64,000 bases of DNA from Micropterix aruncella. Its lineage: Eukaryota > Arthropoda > Insecta > Lepidoptera > Micropterigidae. A program made the position numbers and the translations under genes. The notes under the pieces were generated by a model, which did not search any database, was not told where the DNA came from, and saw only the letters and a list, made by a program, of their open reading frames with translations. This document shows positions 35,802 to 48,134 of this stretch, piece after piece (position 1 is the first letter of the stretch; the number at the start of each line of letters is the position of its first letter). The stretch spans positions 30,221,985-30,285,984 of the forward strand of contig OX155963.1 of NCBI GenBank assembly GCA_944548615.1. The letters are read 5' to 3'.

Positions 35802-36064
35802 CCCCTCAAGCCCCGATTGGCCGATATCGGCCACAACACGATTCAGCGTGAGGGCCCCGTTTTAATTTTATTTTAATTTAATTTGTTTGATTTTATTATG
35901 TTTTATTATGTTAATATATTTCATTTTAATTGTGGGTACAGTGGTTTGGCAGTAATAAATGTTTTGGCGAAGAGAGTATCGTATTTCAATTTTTTTACTA
36001 ATTTTTACTATTTTTTTTTGCGACAGCAAATTGTCAATCGGCTGAGGGGCCGAGGCCTGGAGGG
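35802..36064. mobile_element. piggyBac-type MITE (263 bp)
   Basis: TTAA at 35798-35801 and 36065-36068. The left end reads CCCCTCAAGCCCCGATTGG. The right end, reverse-complemented, reads CCCTCCAGGCCTCGG then CCCCTCAGCCGATTG. A 14-bp palindrome ggccgatatcggcc lies just inside the left end. No protein frame. Confidence 0.75.
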
Positions 36065-36089
36065 TTAAATATGCTTATACCATCATGAA

Positions 36090-36371
36090 TACTTATGCCA
36101 TCATGCTTCCATATGCCATCATGCTTCTTATGCCAACATGAATGCTTATGCCATCATGCTTCTCTCCTCTTCCTCTCCCAATTTCCTCTCCTCGGGCATT
36201 AGTTTTAAATTCTTCCACTTGTCTGTATGTTATGTAATAATCTTTATTTTCACAATGCGCGCATGTACCACTGTTTTTAGGTTAGTAGTAAGATATTGCC
36301 ATGTGGCAATAAGCTCGCATTTTTGTATACTAATTAAGTGCAAATAAAGAGTTTATTATTATTATTATTAT
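36090..36371 (+). repeat. LINE 3' UTR fragment with (TTA)n tail
   Basis: ctcccaatttcctctcctcg, ggttagtagtaagatattgc and gtgcaaataaagag match the UTR at 11240-11860. Ends in a (TTA)n run (36351-36371). 36075-36150 holds repeated catcatg-atgctt units. Confidence 0.7.
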
Positions 36372-36708
36372 ATTTTTTTTAAAACGTAAACAATGCATTT
36401 TCTCTTTTGCCATTCTATGGCCGGTGGTGTAGGTTTTGTAATTTCCCACATCACCGATTCATTTCCGATGGCAGTGTCGCGCGTGCCATACAAATCATTT
36501 GGCGGGGGTTGGTGCGCACAAAATTATTTACCAATTTACGTAAATATCTTCCGGCGTGAGGGAGGTTAATTGATCATACAAATGTTACATATTAAAACCT
36601 AAATCAGATGCGTCAAAAGCTTTTAATGATCATATCATTTGCCTAACGCCTATATCTCATGCTTCTGGTTTTTCATAGGATGACCTGCTTTGCGTACCTT
36701 TTAAAATA
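36372..36708. other. Non-coding spacer
   Basis: 36420-36560 (catcaccgattcatttcc, ttggcgggggttggtgcg) has no repeat partner here. Nothing coding seen. Confidence 0.3.
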
Positions 36709-37397
36709 CTAGCTGACCCGTGCCCACTTCGTTGGGCGGTAAAACTTTTTACTATGATTGCTATGATTTATTTCCTGACTGCCAAAAGAAGGGTTATATT
36801 TTTACTGCATATGTATGTATTTGCATGCCAATTTGACTATAATACCGTTATTTGTGAGTGTCATCTTGTGAGTGTCCTATTTGTGAGCGTATTATCTCTT
36901 TAATTATTTATGCTGTAAAAGGGAAAAGTGTTTTATTTTAAACACTTGAGACGATACATTTACTTATTTTGATAAGAATTCATAATTGTTGATAATGCAT
37001 TTTCTCCAATAAACATGACCTAACGATTTAAATTATTTTTTAAATATAAAATACTACTTTTTGTGACTTAAATATAAAAGGTAGACATATGCTGTCTCTG
37101 AATTTTTTGTAGGCATTATCAAGCTCTACAACTTTTCTCTAAAACCTTATGATATATCTCTCATCGTTAAGGTAGCGTTAGTTAGACACGTTTTCGTTCG
37201 ACCGCTTATTCTCCGACTTACTTTGCAAATCCGACTACCACGAAGAAGTCTTTTTATTTCTCCGATTAATATACAGCCTGTGACACTCACAAATAACCTG
37301 GCTTTCAATTGGTAAAAGAATTTTCAAAATCGGTTCAGTAGATCCAGGGATTACTTCCTACGTCACAAACTTTATCTCTTTATAATATTAGAATAGA
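36709..37397 (-). mobile_element. Helitron-like non-autonomous element, copy 2
   Basis: Collinear with 25845-26586. Reverse-strand start TCTATTCTAATATTATAAAG, hairpin gcccaacgaagtgggc, then CTAG. Flanked by A (36708) and T (37398). Confidence 0.9.
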
Positions 37398-37399
37398 TG

Positions 37400-38520
37400 A
37401 ACTAGCTGTGTTTGACTCTAGCTCTGTTCTGTCATCTAGATCGCAAGTTTAGCGAAACAGAATCCGTGGAGGCATACGAGAAGGGCCGACACCTCGCCGC
37501 ACGAGCACATCCGTCATCTCACTCTGCTGCATACGAGGCCGCCAGACGTCCGGAAGCCATAACCCGTGCAGTCTGCTAGAGTAACGGACCGCCAGCCCGA
37601 GGCGGGTATCGCAGCACAGCAGTCGTTCATCGCAGAAGATGGCTGTACTCCAGTCTCATAACCATCATAAGACGCCAGGTCAATGGGCACGGCTTACGAG
37701 AAGCCCCGCTAAAGGGCAAATGCCTAGCGGAAAACGTCAGTGGTCTTCGACAAGGTTCGTCGACCGAATCCAAGATGAACTCAAGATGAACACGACAGAT
37801 TCTAAATGAATATATCAGACAAGAAGTCGATGACCTACATGGTGTGGAGATTCCTACAGATGTTAGTCTCAATAAAATCCTGAATTAAGTGTCTTTGACG
37901 ATCGCCGCATGGGGTCAGTCATTCAGTCAGTCAGTATAGTCAGTCAATGTCCTACCTCAAGTGCCTTCGCCAATTTATTATCCCAACTCATGTTATTGCA
38001 GATGTATTCGCCACAGCCCGCAATCAATAGGATGCAATTATTTTAAACCACGCTGCCGCCAATTCTGTGGGGATCATTATTTTATCGCTTAGAGCTGTGA
38101 ACTTCCGCTTTATCGACATATTGTATTCGACCACCCAGCACTACCCCCCCCCCCCATTCTTTCCGGCGCACCTACCCCTATACACATTTAACTAGCTTTA
38201 ATTAATTAATGAGAGCGATGCAAAACTGTCATCCGATCGCTGGAATATTTTATTAAAATTTGTATTCATCTCTTAATTCAATACTCATTAGCGTCATATT
38301 TTACAGTGTAAATGAGTTTAACGCTCTGTAATAAGGGTGCTATATCTTTCGTATATCTCTAGGGTGCTATATCTTTCGAAAGCAACGCTCTTTTGGGAAT
38401 TGTATATGCCATTATTTTTCTTTTCCCAAATAATCAATAGAGAAAGTCTTATTTTATAGCAAAATTTTGAAATTCAGCTTGCGCCTTATTTCGAGAACCT
38501 GGGAATCCAAATAAAAATAA
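37400..38520. other. Unclassified non-coding sequence
   Basis: 37420-37890 is GC-richer and may be a decayed element. A frame fragment KFSETESVEAYEKGRHLAAR is visible but not assigned. A C-run lies near 38143-38154. A short repeat, gggtgctatatctttcg, occurs twice at 38334-38382. Confidence 0.3.
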
Positions 38521-38529
38521 ATTTCTTGA

Positions 38530-38930
38530 AAATATATGTATGTGTTTGTATGGCGTATGTGCATGTGTATGGCTGTGTGTGTGTGTGTGGGGGGGGGTGT
38601 ATATGTGTAAGTTTATGGGTAAGAGAGAGACAGACAGAGAGAGAGAGAGGGTGTATATGAGGGTGTATATGATAGTGTGTGTGAGGGTGTGTTTGAGGGT
38701 GAAGATGTGTGTGTGTAAATGTGCGTGTGTGTCCGTGTGTGCGTGTGTATATGTGTAAGTGTGTGTAATAGAGAGACAGAGAGAAACAGGAAGGGAGGGA
38801 GGGAGGGAGAGGGAGAGAGAGAGAGAGAGGGGGGGAGAGGGTATGTGTGAGTGTGTAGTGTGTGTGAGGGTGTAGTGTGTGTTGTGTGTTTGAGTGCGGA
38901 TATGTGTGAGAGTATGTGTGTATCTGTACC
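38530..38930. repeat. Purine-rich GT/GA simple-sequence tract
   Basis: About 400 bp of (GT)n, (GA)n and GGGA runs on the plus strand. Open frames rich in His/Ser/Thr on the minus strand are artefacts. Confidence 0.97.
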
Positions 38931-39125
38931 CACTGTATCTAAGAAGCTACAAGACCAATTAGAAAGATAGTACGTATAGGAATTGTTCATCCTAATATGC
39001 CGAGACTTGGAAATCTGATGAGAGATAGCTGCCAATTCGTTTTGTTAAAAATATAAAGTTAAAAAGTTAAAAACGTACAGAATCGTCCTTTGAAAAATAT
39101 ACCCGTATGCTAATGACGCATTGGG

Positions 39126-39436
39126 CTCGATTGCGTTTCTTAGTGAACTAAAATTGGATATTAGTTCATGTGAACGAGACAGGGCAATACGCTAGAGCGG
39201 AATGTAAAATGAACGGTTGTCACTTTTTCGCATTAAAACCACCCACCAAAGATACAGCATCTGAATCTAAGACCGCACGAAATGTGTTCAAATTTATTCG
39301 GATGAGTATACGTTCGACAGGTAGTTATTATCGACGATCGTTCGTTTCATATTCCGCTCTAACGTATTGCTCTATCTCGTTCGCTTGCACTAATTTCAGT
39401 TTTAGTTTACAAAGAAACGCAATCAGGCCCACTGTA
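39126..39436. mobile_element. Long-terminal-inverted-repeat MITE, copy 1
   Basis: Left GGGCTCGATTGCGTTTCTTA and right end reverse-complemented GGGCCTGATTGCGTTTCTTT. Similarity continues inward about 110 bp (acgagacagggcaatacg against acgagatagagcaatacg, then gagcggaat). Second copy at 47826-48125. Target duplication not resolved. Confidence 0.85.
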
Positions 39437-39590
39437 ATATTAGAGTCCTGTCCACCCTAGAACGGGCTACTCCCAGTTGGTGGTGACAGAAACAAATAAG
39501 CAAAAGGTTAAGGTTTTGCCATTCGGTTCCTGTTATTTTTGTAAACTAATCAATATTTTATAGTAATTAATTCTTAAATAAATAAATCGC
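39437..39590. repeat. Dispersed repeat, copy 1 (inverted copy at 61134-61290)
   Basis: attagagtcctgtccaccct, agaacgggcta, agaaacaaata and ccattcggttcctgttattt recur reverse-complemented at 61134-61290. The similarity extends about 155 bp to the tandem aaataaat tail. Confidence 0.9.
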
Positions 39591-39599
39591 GCCAATAAA

Positions 39600-39945
39600 G
39601 GTGCATTCACATTACGCGGCATGGCACTGCAAATCGGCGTAATATTAGGTACCCGAGGAGTAAATAAATTTAAATGTATATTCCGCGGCTACACTGTGAT
39701 CAAAGCAGGCGCTTCTAATTTAAGAGTCTGTCGCTCGTTGCACTTTACGACGCGTTAGAAATATGCGAGCGGTTCGCCAAGGTGGCGTTTTATGATGAAG
39801 GCGCAGTGTCAGCGATGCGATGCTCTGAGCGACCGGGGGCGGGCCGCTCAGTCTGCCGATAGTGTCAAAGAAAGATGAAGATAGTCTTTTGACCCCACGT
39901 CGTTTCTTTTTTATGCTTAAGCATAAAATCTTCATGGTCCAAAAA
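39600..39945. other. Non-coding spacer
   Basis: 39720-39850 is GC-rich (gcgagcggttcgccaaggtg) without a recognised frame. Confidence 0.3.
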
Positions 39946-39949
39946 CGAC

Positions 39950-40390
39950 CAGATTAGTCCGGTCCAGATGCGACCAGATTACTCCGGTCACTCGACTGGT
40001 TACGAGTTCGAGGTCTCTTGCACGGTCCTCTCCCTTACGAAGCGGTGAAACGGTGTAAGCCGAATCTATCGCGGACCACGGCATCCTTTGCCCGGCTGTT
40101 CACCCGGAATCAGGTAGCCGATGGTCGTTTCACGAGCAGTCGCCGTAAGGTCAGCGACCACCCCCGCTCTATAGGAAACAGTACTGCTTCCAGACTCCCT
40201 CGACTGTTAGTCAGAATGCACAATAGATTGGCTTACACCGCACGGTGCGCAGACCGTCCAGGAGCGCGAGAAGATTGACTCCTAAGGGAAACTAGCCCTA
40301 AGACCAGAGTCCTACCCGGGCTCGCGCTTCATGCGTGGAGGCCGCCGGATGGGCGTTTCACCGCTGCGAGTGTGACCAACCAGTCAATGG
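39950..40390 (-). mobile_element. GC-rich retroposon, antisense copy missing its 3' end
   Basis: Begins gcgaccagattactccggtc and runs on through gttacgagttcgagg, gctctataggaaacagtact and gactgttagtcagaatgcac to tgaccaacc. An 86-codon plus-strand frame (40018-40278) is also open in the copies at 54841 and 17793 (minus), see findings. Confidence 0.85.
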
Positions 40391-40408
40391 GGTCAATGTA
40401 CGGTGAGC

Positions 40409-40607
40409 AAACGTCAAAAACTTTTCTCCCTACAAGAATATGCAGTACGAATCTTGAATAAGATGTCTCCGCCAGAAGGTTTTAGAGGCCGATTTAAATC
40501 TTTAGGCATCCTAACGCTGGCATCACTCTATGCATTCGAATGCATCGTGTATAGGTACATGTATATATAAAACGCTAAATATAGAAATTGAATTGAATTG
40601 AATTGGA
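40409..40607 (+). pseudogene. LINE ORF2 fragment with (AATTG)n tail
   Basis: Reads KRQKLFSLQEYAVRILNKMS, then FRGRFKSLGILTLASLYAFE, stopping at 40568-40570. The LQ-x-x-AVR-I...L-x-ILTL-x-SLY pattern is the part after RT motif E in CR1/Jockey LINEs. An (AATTG)n tract at 40588-40607 looks like the element's tail. The upstream part is missing. Confidence 0.75.
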
Positions 40608-40609
40608 TA

Positions 40610-41540
40610 GAGCTAAAATGGAGATCGTTTGGAGCTAACTTAATAACGGTAAAAAATCAAGCAGTCTAACATTGGCGCCAAGGAAAAACTAGCCCTGCGT
40701 ATTCTATTATTTATTACTATGCTATCTGTCTGTTAAACTATTTTAGACCACAGTACACAAGACAGTAGCATATCTTGGAACAAAATTGAAATCAAGGCGA
40801 GCTACGTCACGATAAGGGCTCTCATATGGCCGCCAGATGTCCGCTACTTGGCCGACGCGGATATTCACGCTAACCAAAGGCGTCTCCTCTGCTCACTACC
40901 CTTGCACCAATGCCGGATCTATACTTTTCTTAAGTATAGGCCACTTGGCTTCAGGCGGCCCTTCCCTCACTTTAGTCAATGAACTATTTTACTTATTTAA
41001 GGCGATGACTGTTGTCAGCGGCCTTGTCGGCGGAGCCAACGCATGCTGAGACACCTCGCAACGCCGAAGCATGGCTGATCTGGCTTGTAGAGTGACCGTA
41101 CATACGAAAATAGTGCACGTTCAAGATTCTAAAGTACTAAATAAATAAAAGTATATAATGTCAAATATTAATCGGATTGTTATTGTAACCATTTCCTAAT
41201 TGTTAGAAAATTTGGTCAACAAGAATTACCGAAATACGTAAACAACAACTCCCGCAATTAGCAAAAAATATAAAGGTAATAAAAAACATAGCATAATTAT
41301 GAACTAGTCGATCCTAGGCATACGAGGGATATAATCATTAGAGACCCCTCTTATATTGTTAGTGCTATACAGGTTGTATTATTAAGTATGGACAAGTGAC
41401 TTGCTTGAGTATTACGTTCATAATCGCGGACGAATTTGGCGGATTCTATTTTAAAGCGAGCGCCCTGTGAAATCTGCCGCCCCCTGAAGTTTGGCGCCCC
41501 TAGACCGCGGCCCATACAAATCCAGCACTGCCTCGCACCC
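40610..41540. other. Non-coding sequence, nothing recognised
   Basis: A 70-codon frame (40837-41049) has no known domain. Confidence 0.35.
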
Positions 41541-41559
41541 TTTCGTTAGCCTGCTATGC

Positions 41560-42064
41560 TCTATTACGCATCAGAAATTGTTTGGAGAGAACTGAAGTAA
41601 TATCGGCCTATTACGCGCTAGTTGAGTCACACCTGCGCTATGGTATTCTTTTATGGGGTAATGCAGCGCACATCAACAGTGTATTCACTCTCCAGAAAAG
41701 AGCCATACGTGCTATAGTAGGTATTGGTCCACGGCAGTCACGTCGTGAACACTTCCAAAAAATAGGGATATTGACCGTATATGCGATTTTTGCTCAAGAA
41801 GCTCTTTGCGAATTCTATTGCAATAAGAGCTCGGCCATATCCCACGAGGAAGTACATCGGCATGACACCAGGAATAAAACCATGTATCTCCAACCGTTCG
41901 TAGCACGTACTGCCAAGTTCCAGGCGACTAGTCGATACTTAGGCCTCAAACTATTCAATAAATTGCCCGAAAGATTAAAAGCAATTAAAACATCGATATT
42001 TTCAAGAGATCCATCCGAGTCTATCTGGTTAAAATCAACATGTATGCTCATAATGACTTCTTAA
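41560..42064 (+). pseudogene. LINE ORF2 C-terminal fragment (CR1/Jockey-like)
   Basis: Frame reads ISAYYALVESHLRYGILLWG, NAAHINSVFTLQKRAIRAIV, REHFQKIGILTVYAIFAQEA, then HRHDTRNKTMYLQPF and LGLKLFNKLPERLKAI. This is the standard region between RT thumb and protein end. The RT catalytic domain is absent and the left boundary is not defined. It is collinear with 29930-30300 of the larger LINE, but diverged. Confidence 0.9.
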
Positions 42065-42271
42065 AATATTTTGAAAATACATAGCATCATATCTACCCAT
42101 TTAATCTAATACATATTATCTACCGTTGATTGTTTTGTTGTAAACTGTTATCATATAGTCTATGTTTTAGTAAATTGGTAAGTTTAAAGCTATATATTGT
42201 ATATCATTTCTTGTCTAAATTGAGTAACTAGTTTAGATTAATTACTGTCATTCCTACACAATTGTATGGTT

Positions 42272-42431
42272 TAAAATCGAAGACTATCGCGGTTGTTTGA
42301 CATTATAAATAGGATAGAAAACGAATTTACCGCGTGAAATCAGTCTACCCTAGACAACGGCAGCTGCAACGTCACCGAAACGTCGGGTCCTACAAATTTC
42401 ACGCCGTAAATTCGTTTTCTATCCTATTTAT
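42272..42431 (+). mobile_element. Foldback element, short copy with 12-bp target duplication
   Basis: Flanked by aattgtatggtt at 42260-42271 and 42432-42443. Left arm taaaatcgaagactatcg...taccgcgtgaaat, then directly the right arm cagtctaccctagacaacgg...gttttctatcctatttat. Left arm is shortened compared with 54299-54514. Confidence 0.88.
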
Positions 42432-42449
42432 AATTGTATGGTTGTATTG

Positions 42450-43780
42450 GAAATAAATACTTTTTATCTTTTTATCTTTTATCTTATCCCCGCAATGCCT
42501 TGTCGCTCGAGATTGCGTCTACTGTTCTCTCAGTATACTTTGTTTAGACTATGGATGCGCCAATCTACGCTCTTTGTATTGTGGTATAATATTGTGTCGT
42601 CCGGCCGCTCCGTCGATCTTAATTTACTGCGCTGTAATACTCGTGAAATGACCATAGAATCGACCCGCGATTCGGACCCACCGACCGACTGCATACGGGT
42701 CCAGTGGCGGCGCTCGTGTGTTGAGTTGCACAATAGCAGCTCGTAAAACACTAATGTCTTTTAAGACTAACTTAGTATTCAAATGTGGTGATCTGTGAAG
42801 GGGAGTTCTGTACTATTCTTTTCACCTCTCATCATTATCAAGTACATGAAGAGTCACGGGGAATTACAATTTGAAAAATTACATTTTAGCAGGGTTTAAG
42901 TGAGAAAAAAATATATTTTGTATTTAAAAAATATATTTGGGTTTCTAAAACAATTTATTTTACTCAAATTTTACCTCAGAAAATAAGGGAAAACTAATAT
43001 ACAGGCTGACTTTTTAATTAGTGCCATCCTTAAAGCGGGTGAATCGGTACAAGCAAATTAAGTATTAAAATAAAATAAAAAAGCAAAAAAAAGTTTGATT
43101 TTATTTTTTTTATAATAAGGTACGGTAATTTATTGTATTTATTTATTTATTTATTTTATTTTCGGGAAACAAACAACCTTCATTAATTATGACTAATTAT
43201 AATCTTAATACAGTGTTTCGCTGGCCGATTATTTGTTTCCTACATTATTTTCTTATGAGGTAAATCAAAAGTTGCATTGCACTAAATTAAATTAAATTAC
43301 AATCAAACTATTGCAAGGATAGGAAAGGAGAGGGATGGGATATATGTAGGATAGGATATAGGTATTCAAATTATACTCTTTGCTATTCTCATTTTCGCTC
43401 TGAGTGTTTTGAAACAATTTGTATACTCACTATATTATATACTCACTTCCTAGACGCCTAGTGAGATAAGGACAGCCTCGCTGAATTTAGGTTGATTCAA
43501 TTAAAAAATGTCGATATCTTCGAATCTACTATTATATGTGGTCATCAAGCGGTGCATAACAGTTTTGGGCGTAACTAGTGCTCACACGAGGGATTTCGAA
43601 CGTACGAGGAGAGCGAACCCTTCGTGGCGGAACGGGCGCGCTGTCTTGAGCGCGCCCATCTATCAATAGGTAAAATATCGCGAATAAGCAATATTCGCGA
43701 TATGTCTCCTACCGCTAGATGACGCAACGCGTCTAACTCTTTTAATATGATTTTTCAAAACATAGTTTTTTTTTTGTAAT
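42450..43780. other. Non-coding sequence with two small hairpins
   Basis: A 42475-42750 stretch is mixed composition but unassigned. 43642-43662 (cgcgctgtcttgagcgcgcc) and 43675-43699 (atcgcgaataagc...gcgat) are hairpins. No gene recognised. Confidence 0.35.
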
Positions 43781-43784
43781 AGTC

Positions 43785-43900
43785 GGAAGTGGAGTTGTCG
43801 GGACGCCTGGAGGGTGGGGGTTGTAGGGGCGGGTGGGGAGGGGGGCTCAGGGGGGTTGTATGCTTGCGGGGAAAGACTTTGGTTGACACAACCGATTTTT
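43785..43900 (-). repeat. C-rich dispersed repeat, inverted copy of 22075-22195
   Basis: G-rich on the plus strand (ggcgggtggggaggggggc), ending gcttgcggggaaagacttt and gacacaaccg. Confidence 0.7.
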
Positions 43901-43961
43901 TAATGCTATCAAATTTCATTAATTTTTTTTTATGAGATTGAAAATATCACTGTCTACCTTG

Positions 43962-44140
43962 GAAAATCCCCAATGGTCAGCCCTATCCAATGCATCTCAC
44001 ATTATCTTGATAAGGAAGATTGTCGAATGAAGAGTAGGGTCAAGTGTAGGAAAATCATCAAAGATCAGCCCTATCCAAAGCATCTCACATGATCTTAATG
44101 AGGAAAATTTTCGAAATAAGGGTAGGGTCAAGTATAGGCT
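43962..44140 (+). repeat. Diverged tandem duplication of about 85 bp, upstream of the second Runt exon
   Basis: tcagccctatccaatgcatc...agggtcaagtgtagg and tcagccctatccaaagcatc...agggtcaagtatagg are two copies with an about 83-bp spacing. Confidence 0.9.
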
Positions 44141-44195
44141 GTTAGTTACAACCCTACGTTAGAGAAGACCGCACTAAACTATGATCAATGTTTAG

Positions 44196-44387
<192 letters not shown>

Positions 44388-44399
44388 TAACAACCTAGA

Positions 44400-45055
44400 A
44401 TTTACCCAGTTGGCGAATCTTCCTTTCAGTACTCCAGAGTCTTAGGATTATGTAATGGACGATAGTATGCATCCTTGTCGCTTTTTCTTTACTGTCTTAA
44501 AAAGTTACTGAACAGAACATATGTGTAGAGGCTCCGCATAAGAAAGACTAACGAAAAATAACTTTAAGCAATCATTGGAAAAGCACTTCCTTTTACAATA
44601 AACAAGAACCATAAATTCTAACTTTTCCGTTATCCCTTCCCTTTCCTTATTTCCTTCATTTATTAATATAAATGAATGTATATATGTATTATGTCATACT
44701 CAAAATATTTAATTTAATTTAAAATTTCATTTTATTTATTGTTGTATCTATCTATACTTAATTTTTTGTCTATTCTTCTATTTATATCAGCATGTTGGTT
44801 GACTGGAAGATATTGTTATATAGAAATAAGTCCGCCATTGTACCTTGTTTTTAATTTCACTAACCAGTGTTCAGGACCTCCCCCCCCCCCCCTCCACAAA
44901 GAGAGCGCCCCCGTCGTCAATTCAATTATACAAAGAAAAATCAATTATATCGTTATCTAACAGCTATGGATCAGAAGCCACGAATGCATGCAATAAATAC
45001 TGCTATATTATGATAGAAACAACCACGATGACTAAATTATGTGCATAATTAAGTA
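44400..45055. other. Start of intron 2, non-coding
   Basis: AT-rich with a C-run near 44880-44892. Nothing recognised. Confidence 0.4.
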
Positions 45056-45060
45056 CATAT

Positions 45061-45955
45061 GAGGAGTCGGTGAACAAAACGATCTAAACGCTTTGAACTC
45101 AATTTTACAGGAGAGGCAAAAATCTAAATACTTCCATTTGTTTATTTTTATTTTAATTTGAGTTGATACCTTGGCTGATTTATATAAGATCTAGCATTCG
45201 CAAGTAATTTTTCATCGCAAGAATGGGACATAATAAAAAAAAAAACAATTTTCGTTAAGATCATTTTTATTAAAAACAGAATATTTAGATCGTTTTGGTC
45301 GCAACTGTAATCATAAATGATACCGTTTTGATTGCTACTGGTGTTATCAAAACAGAAAATAAAAACATTTAGGCATTTTTTTCTTTTGTATATTTCTACG
45401 TCGTTAATCTTAATCTATTAAATCCTTAATTAATGAATATGTAAACATTTCTCAAAATAATGAATATTACTTAAGAAATATATGAATATGTCCTTTTAGA
45501 ACTGGCGTTGAGTGCCGCAACCGTACCAGATGACATTTTTTTCATTATTTACACCAAACCAATTTGCACAGTAATTCATTTTACCGAAGCTACGCTCAAA
45601 TGTGAATGTTGTGAATGTGTAAATTAGGGATACTACAACAAAAACAAGAAAAGGTGAAAAAAAAATATATATTTAGACCGTTTTGAAAGTAAACATTTTT
45701 ACGGGCTATGATTTATAGAAATTTAGATCATTTTAAAAGAAATTCATTTTAATTCCAATTAATCAACCATTTTCAACTAGCGATAGATCGTTTTGAACGA
45801 AATTGGTGATTTCTGCCTCATTTTCCTAAGGTTTCTATGTCGTTTTGGTAGTAAATAGTTTTATCAACCGGTAGAACGGCCCAAGGCGTACCGATTTAAA
45901 AAAAAAACATGTTTGGGTCCGAAACCGATTTAGATCGTTTTGTTCGCCGACTCTG
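45061..45955. mobile_element. Inverted-repeat element with internal copies of its terminal motif (about 895 bp)
   Basis: The left end has gagtcggtgaacaaaacga then tctaaa. The right end, reverse-complemented, has gagtcggcgaacaaaacga then tctaaa. The motif tttagaNcgttttg recurs inside at about 45286, 45677, 45783 and 45840 with changes. CATAT at 45056-45060 and 45956-45960 may be the target duplication. No transposase frame; superfamily unassigned. Confidence 0.82.
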
Positions 45956-45959
45956 CATA

Positions 45960-46880
45960 TACCTACTATCAATTCCACGAAAGTAGTTCTCAAAATAGTC
46001 GGAAATTCCGGATTGTGATAAATGCGCCCGTTCGTGTCCCGATTCCCCTGTAATCAGCGTGAGAACGGGACGCTTATTTCTAGGACACAATTAATTAATA
46101 ATTTGCGGGATTTGAAAGTGCGCAATTCAATTAGTAATTTTACGACGGATGTAGTGCCTGCCTAAATTCAAACGCGCACCGGATATGACGCACGCATATT
46201 TTAATTATGCCGCCGATTGATTGTTGCACTGTTTTATTAAACGCGTTAATTGTGGATGGCGCTAATTAACTCTAATTGTTATTTTGTTATTTATAATTAA
46301 CGATGTTTAGTAAATTGGTGTTCGTTTTGTGGTATCGTTTATATATTTATTATATTGTTGTTTGTAAACTCTTGCCGGTGGTAAATTAAGACACGAAAAA
46401 CATTGTAGTTGATTTTATAAACTGGAATTCCCCACTGTTTTTTTTAGGAAAAAACAACGATATATTCAACAAAAAAATATTTTTCAAATCATCACAACAG
46501 TCAATTAAACATTTAATTAAACTAAGATTCACATTGGACTATGAATACATATTCATAATAATTATCATCAAAAGGAGAAAATAATTACGTAACAATTGTG
46601 CGCTTGTTCGATAAACAGTTAACGGAATTACTTATCCTGACAGAACAGCGTCTCGTCGTTCGCCATATGGGTAAAAGTAGCGTGACTGAAATTATTTCTG
46701 TATGAACAAACGCGCGATACAAACTGCGTGTTAATAACCGACTTCAACATATGTTAACACAAAAATTTGTACCTTGACATTGGTATGTTTATATTTGTTT
46801 TTGACATTTCCTGACGTCTCCAATCTCTGGAGAAAGCACATGCATACATACGCAATGTAGCATGCTCTATTAGCGAAAAC
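45960..46880. other. Non-coding sequence, partly non-repetitive
   Basis: 46010-46300 (tgtaatcagcgtgagaacg, atgacgcacgcatatttt, ccgccgattgattgttg) has no repeat partner here and could be regulatory host sequence. No gene recognised. Confidence 0.3.
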
Positions 46881-46884
46881 CGTT

Positions 46885-47265
46885 TTTAACACGCTTTTAT
46901 TAGGTCGACCTGTATGTAACTATGTAATGGAATCTAAGTTAACTAATTTAACCATCTTCCAAGGATCGTGGCGTCATGAAAATTGGCAGCTGTATGTAGT
47001 TCTGATGACAATACAATAATATGGTACTGTCGAACTGATCTGATGATGGAGTCGGAAGATATGAACTGGAACTTCATGATGGAACATCGTATCATAGCTG
47101 TGTTTGGACTTGTTAGAAAGGTCTTGGAATGAACTTTGACCACGATTAGGTTTCAAGGTCTGGTGATGAAGCCGGAAGATAGGCACTGGCATTTCATGAT
47201 GGAATATCGTATCATAGGCCGTGTGTAAGTGAATATCGTATCATAGCCCAAAAGCGTGTTTTTAG
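46885..47265 (-). repeat. Dispersed repeat with duplicated unit, second copy
   Basis: Collinear with 23850-24175: aacacgctttt, ggcagctgtatgtagttctg, then the unit with gatggaacatcgtatcatag and the unit with gatggaatatcgtatcatag. Confidence 0.9.
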
Positions 47266-47825
47266 GGTTTTTTAATATGTCACAAGTCAAAATGGCCACG
47301 CAACTCGAGCTATGACCGGTCTAATGCCGTTTCCTCACGTTGGCGAATATTCGTGTCCCAAATGGGTGTAAACAATTATTAGGAAACATAGGTACCTATA
47401 TGGAAAACTCCTATAGGAGATATCGTCACCGTACCGAATATGAGCTGTGGTTGTCAGCCTGCGAGCAGCGCTTGCGCACTCTGCGCATCCCTCCTAATTT
47501 TGACAGCTCCGAGCTGTCAGCTGGCTGTCTTTTTTTTCTTTGAAAATCCGGAAGCCAGTAATTCCACGCAAAATTTTCGAATCCCTCGAAAATTTGTTTG
47601 TAGAAGGTGTGTGCAAGCATACTACTAATATATAACGGTAGCTAATTCAATGGCCGGCTTTTACCGTAGTGGGGGGAGAAATAGAGCTGATAATTAAATA
47701 AATACGGATATAACACGTATAATACGAAAAACGCCGATCGAACATTCGCCAAGGTGTGGAGGCGGCATAACGCAATACGATTTACAAATAGCGAGCGGGG
47801 TTTTTTCTTTCTTTAATTAGGGATT

Positions 47826-48125
47826 CAGTAGGATCGGTTGCGTTTCTTCGTGAACTAACATCGGAAAATGGATCGTGCGGACAGGGCAGTGCGTTAGAGC
47901 GGAATGTAAAACGAACGATTGTATCTTTCCCGCACAAAAACTACCTGCGGAACATAAAACCATCGGAATTAGTTTGATTAATCTGCTTTATGTTCGATTG
48001 GTAGTTTTATGCTGGAAAAGTGACCACCTTTTCATTTTATATTCTGTTCTTTAACGTATTGCCCTGTCTCGCTGGCATGAACTAATCCGATGTTACGAGT
48101 AGTTCACGAATTAACTCGGGCTCTG
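47826..48125. mobile_element. Long-terminal-inverted-repeat MITE, copy 2
   Basis: Left ggttgcgtttcttcgtgaac and inner gacagggcagtgcgttagag match copy 39126. The right half is inverted (aacgtattgccctgtctcgc). An inner palindrome surrounds 47950-48010 (aactacctgcggaac / ttcgattggtagtttt). Confidence 0.8.
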
Positions 48126-48134
48126 TATAGATTA

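Noticed and set aside
38540..39035. Cys/Val-rich and His/Thr-rich frames of 72-140 codons
   Set aside because: They translate a GT/GA simple-sequence tract and have no start context or domain.
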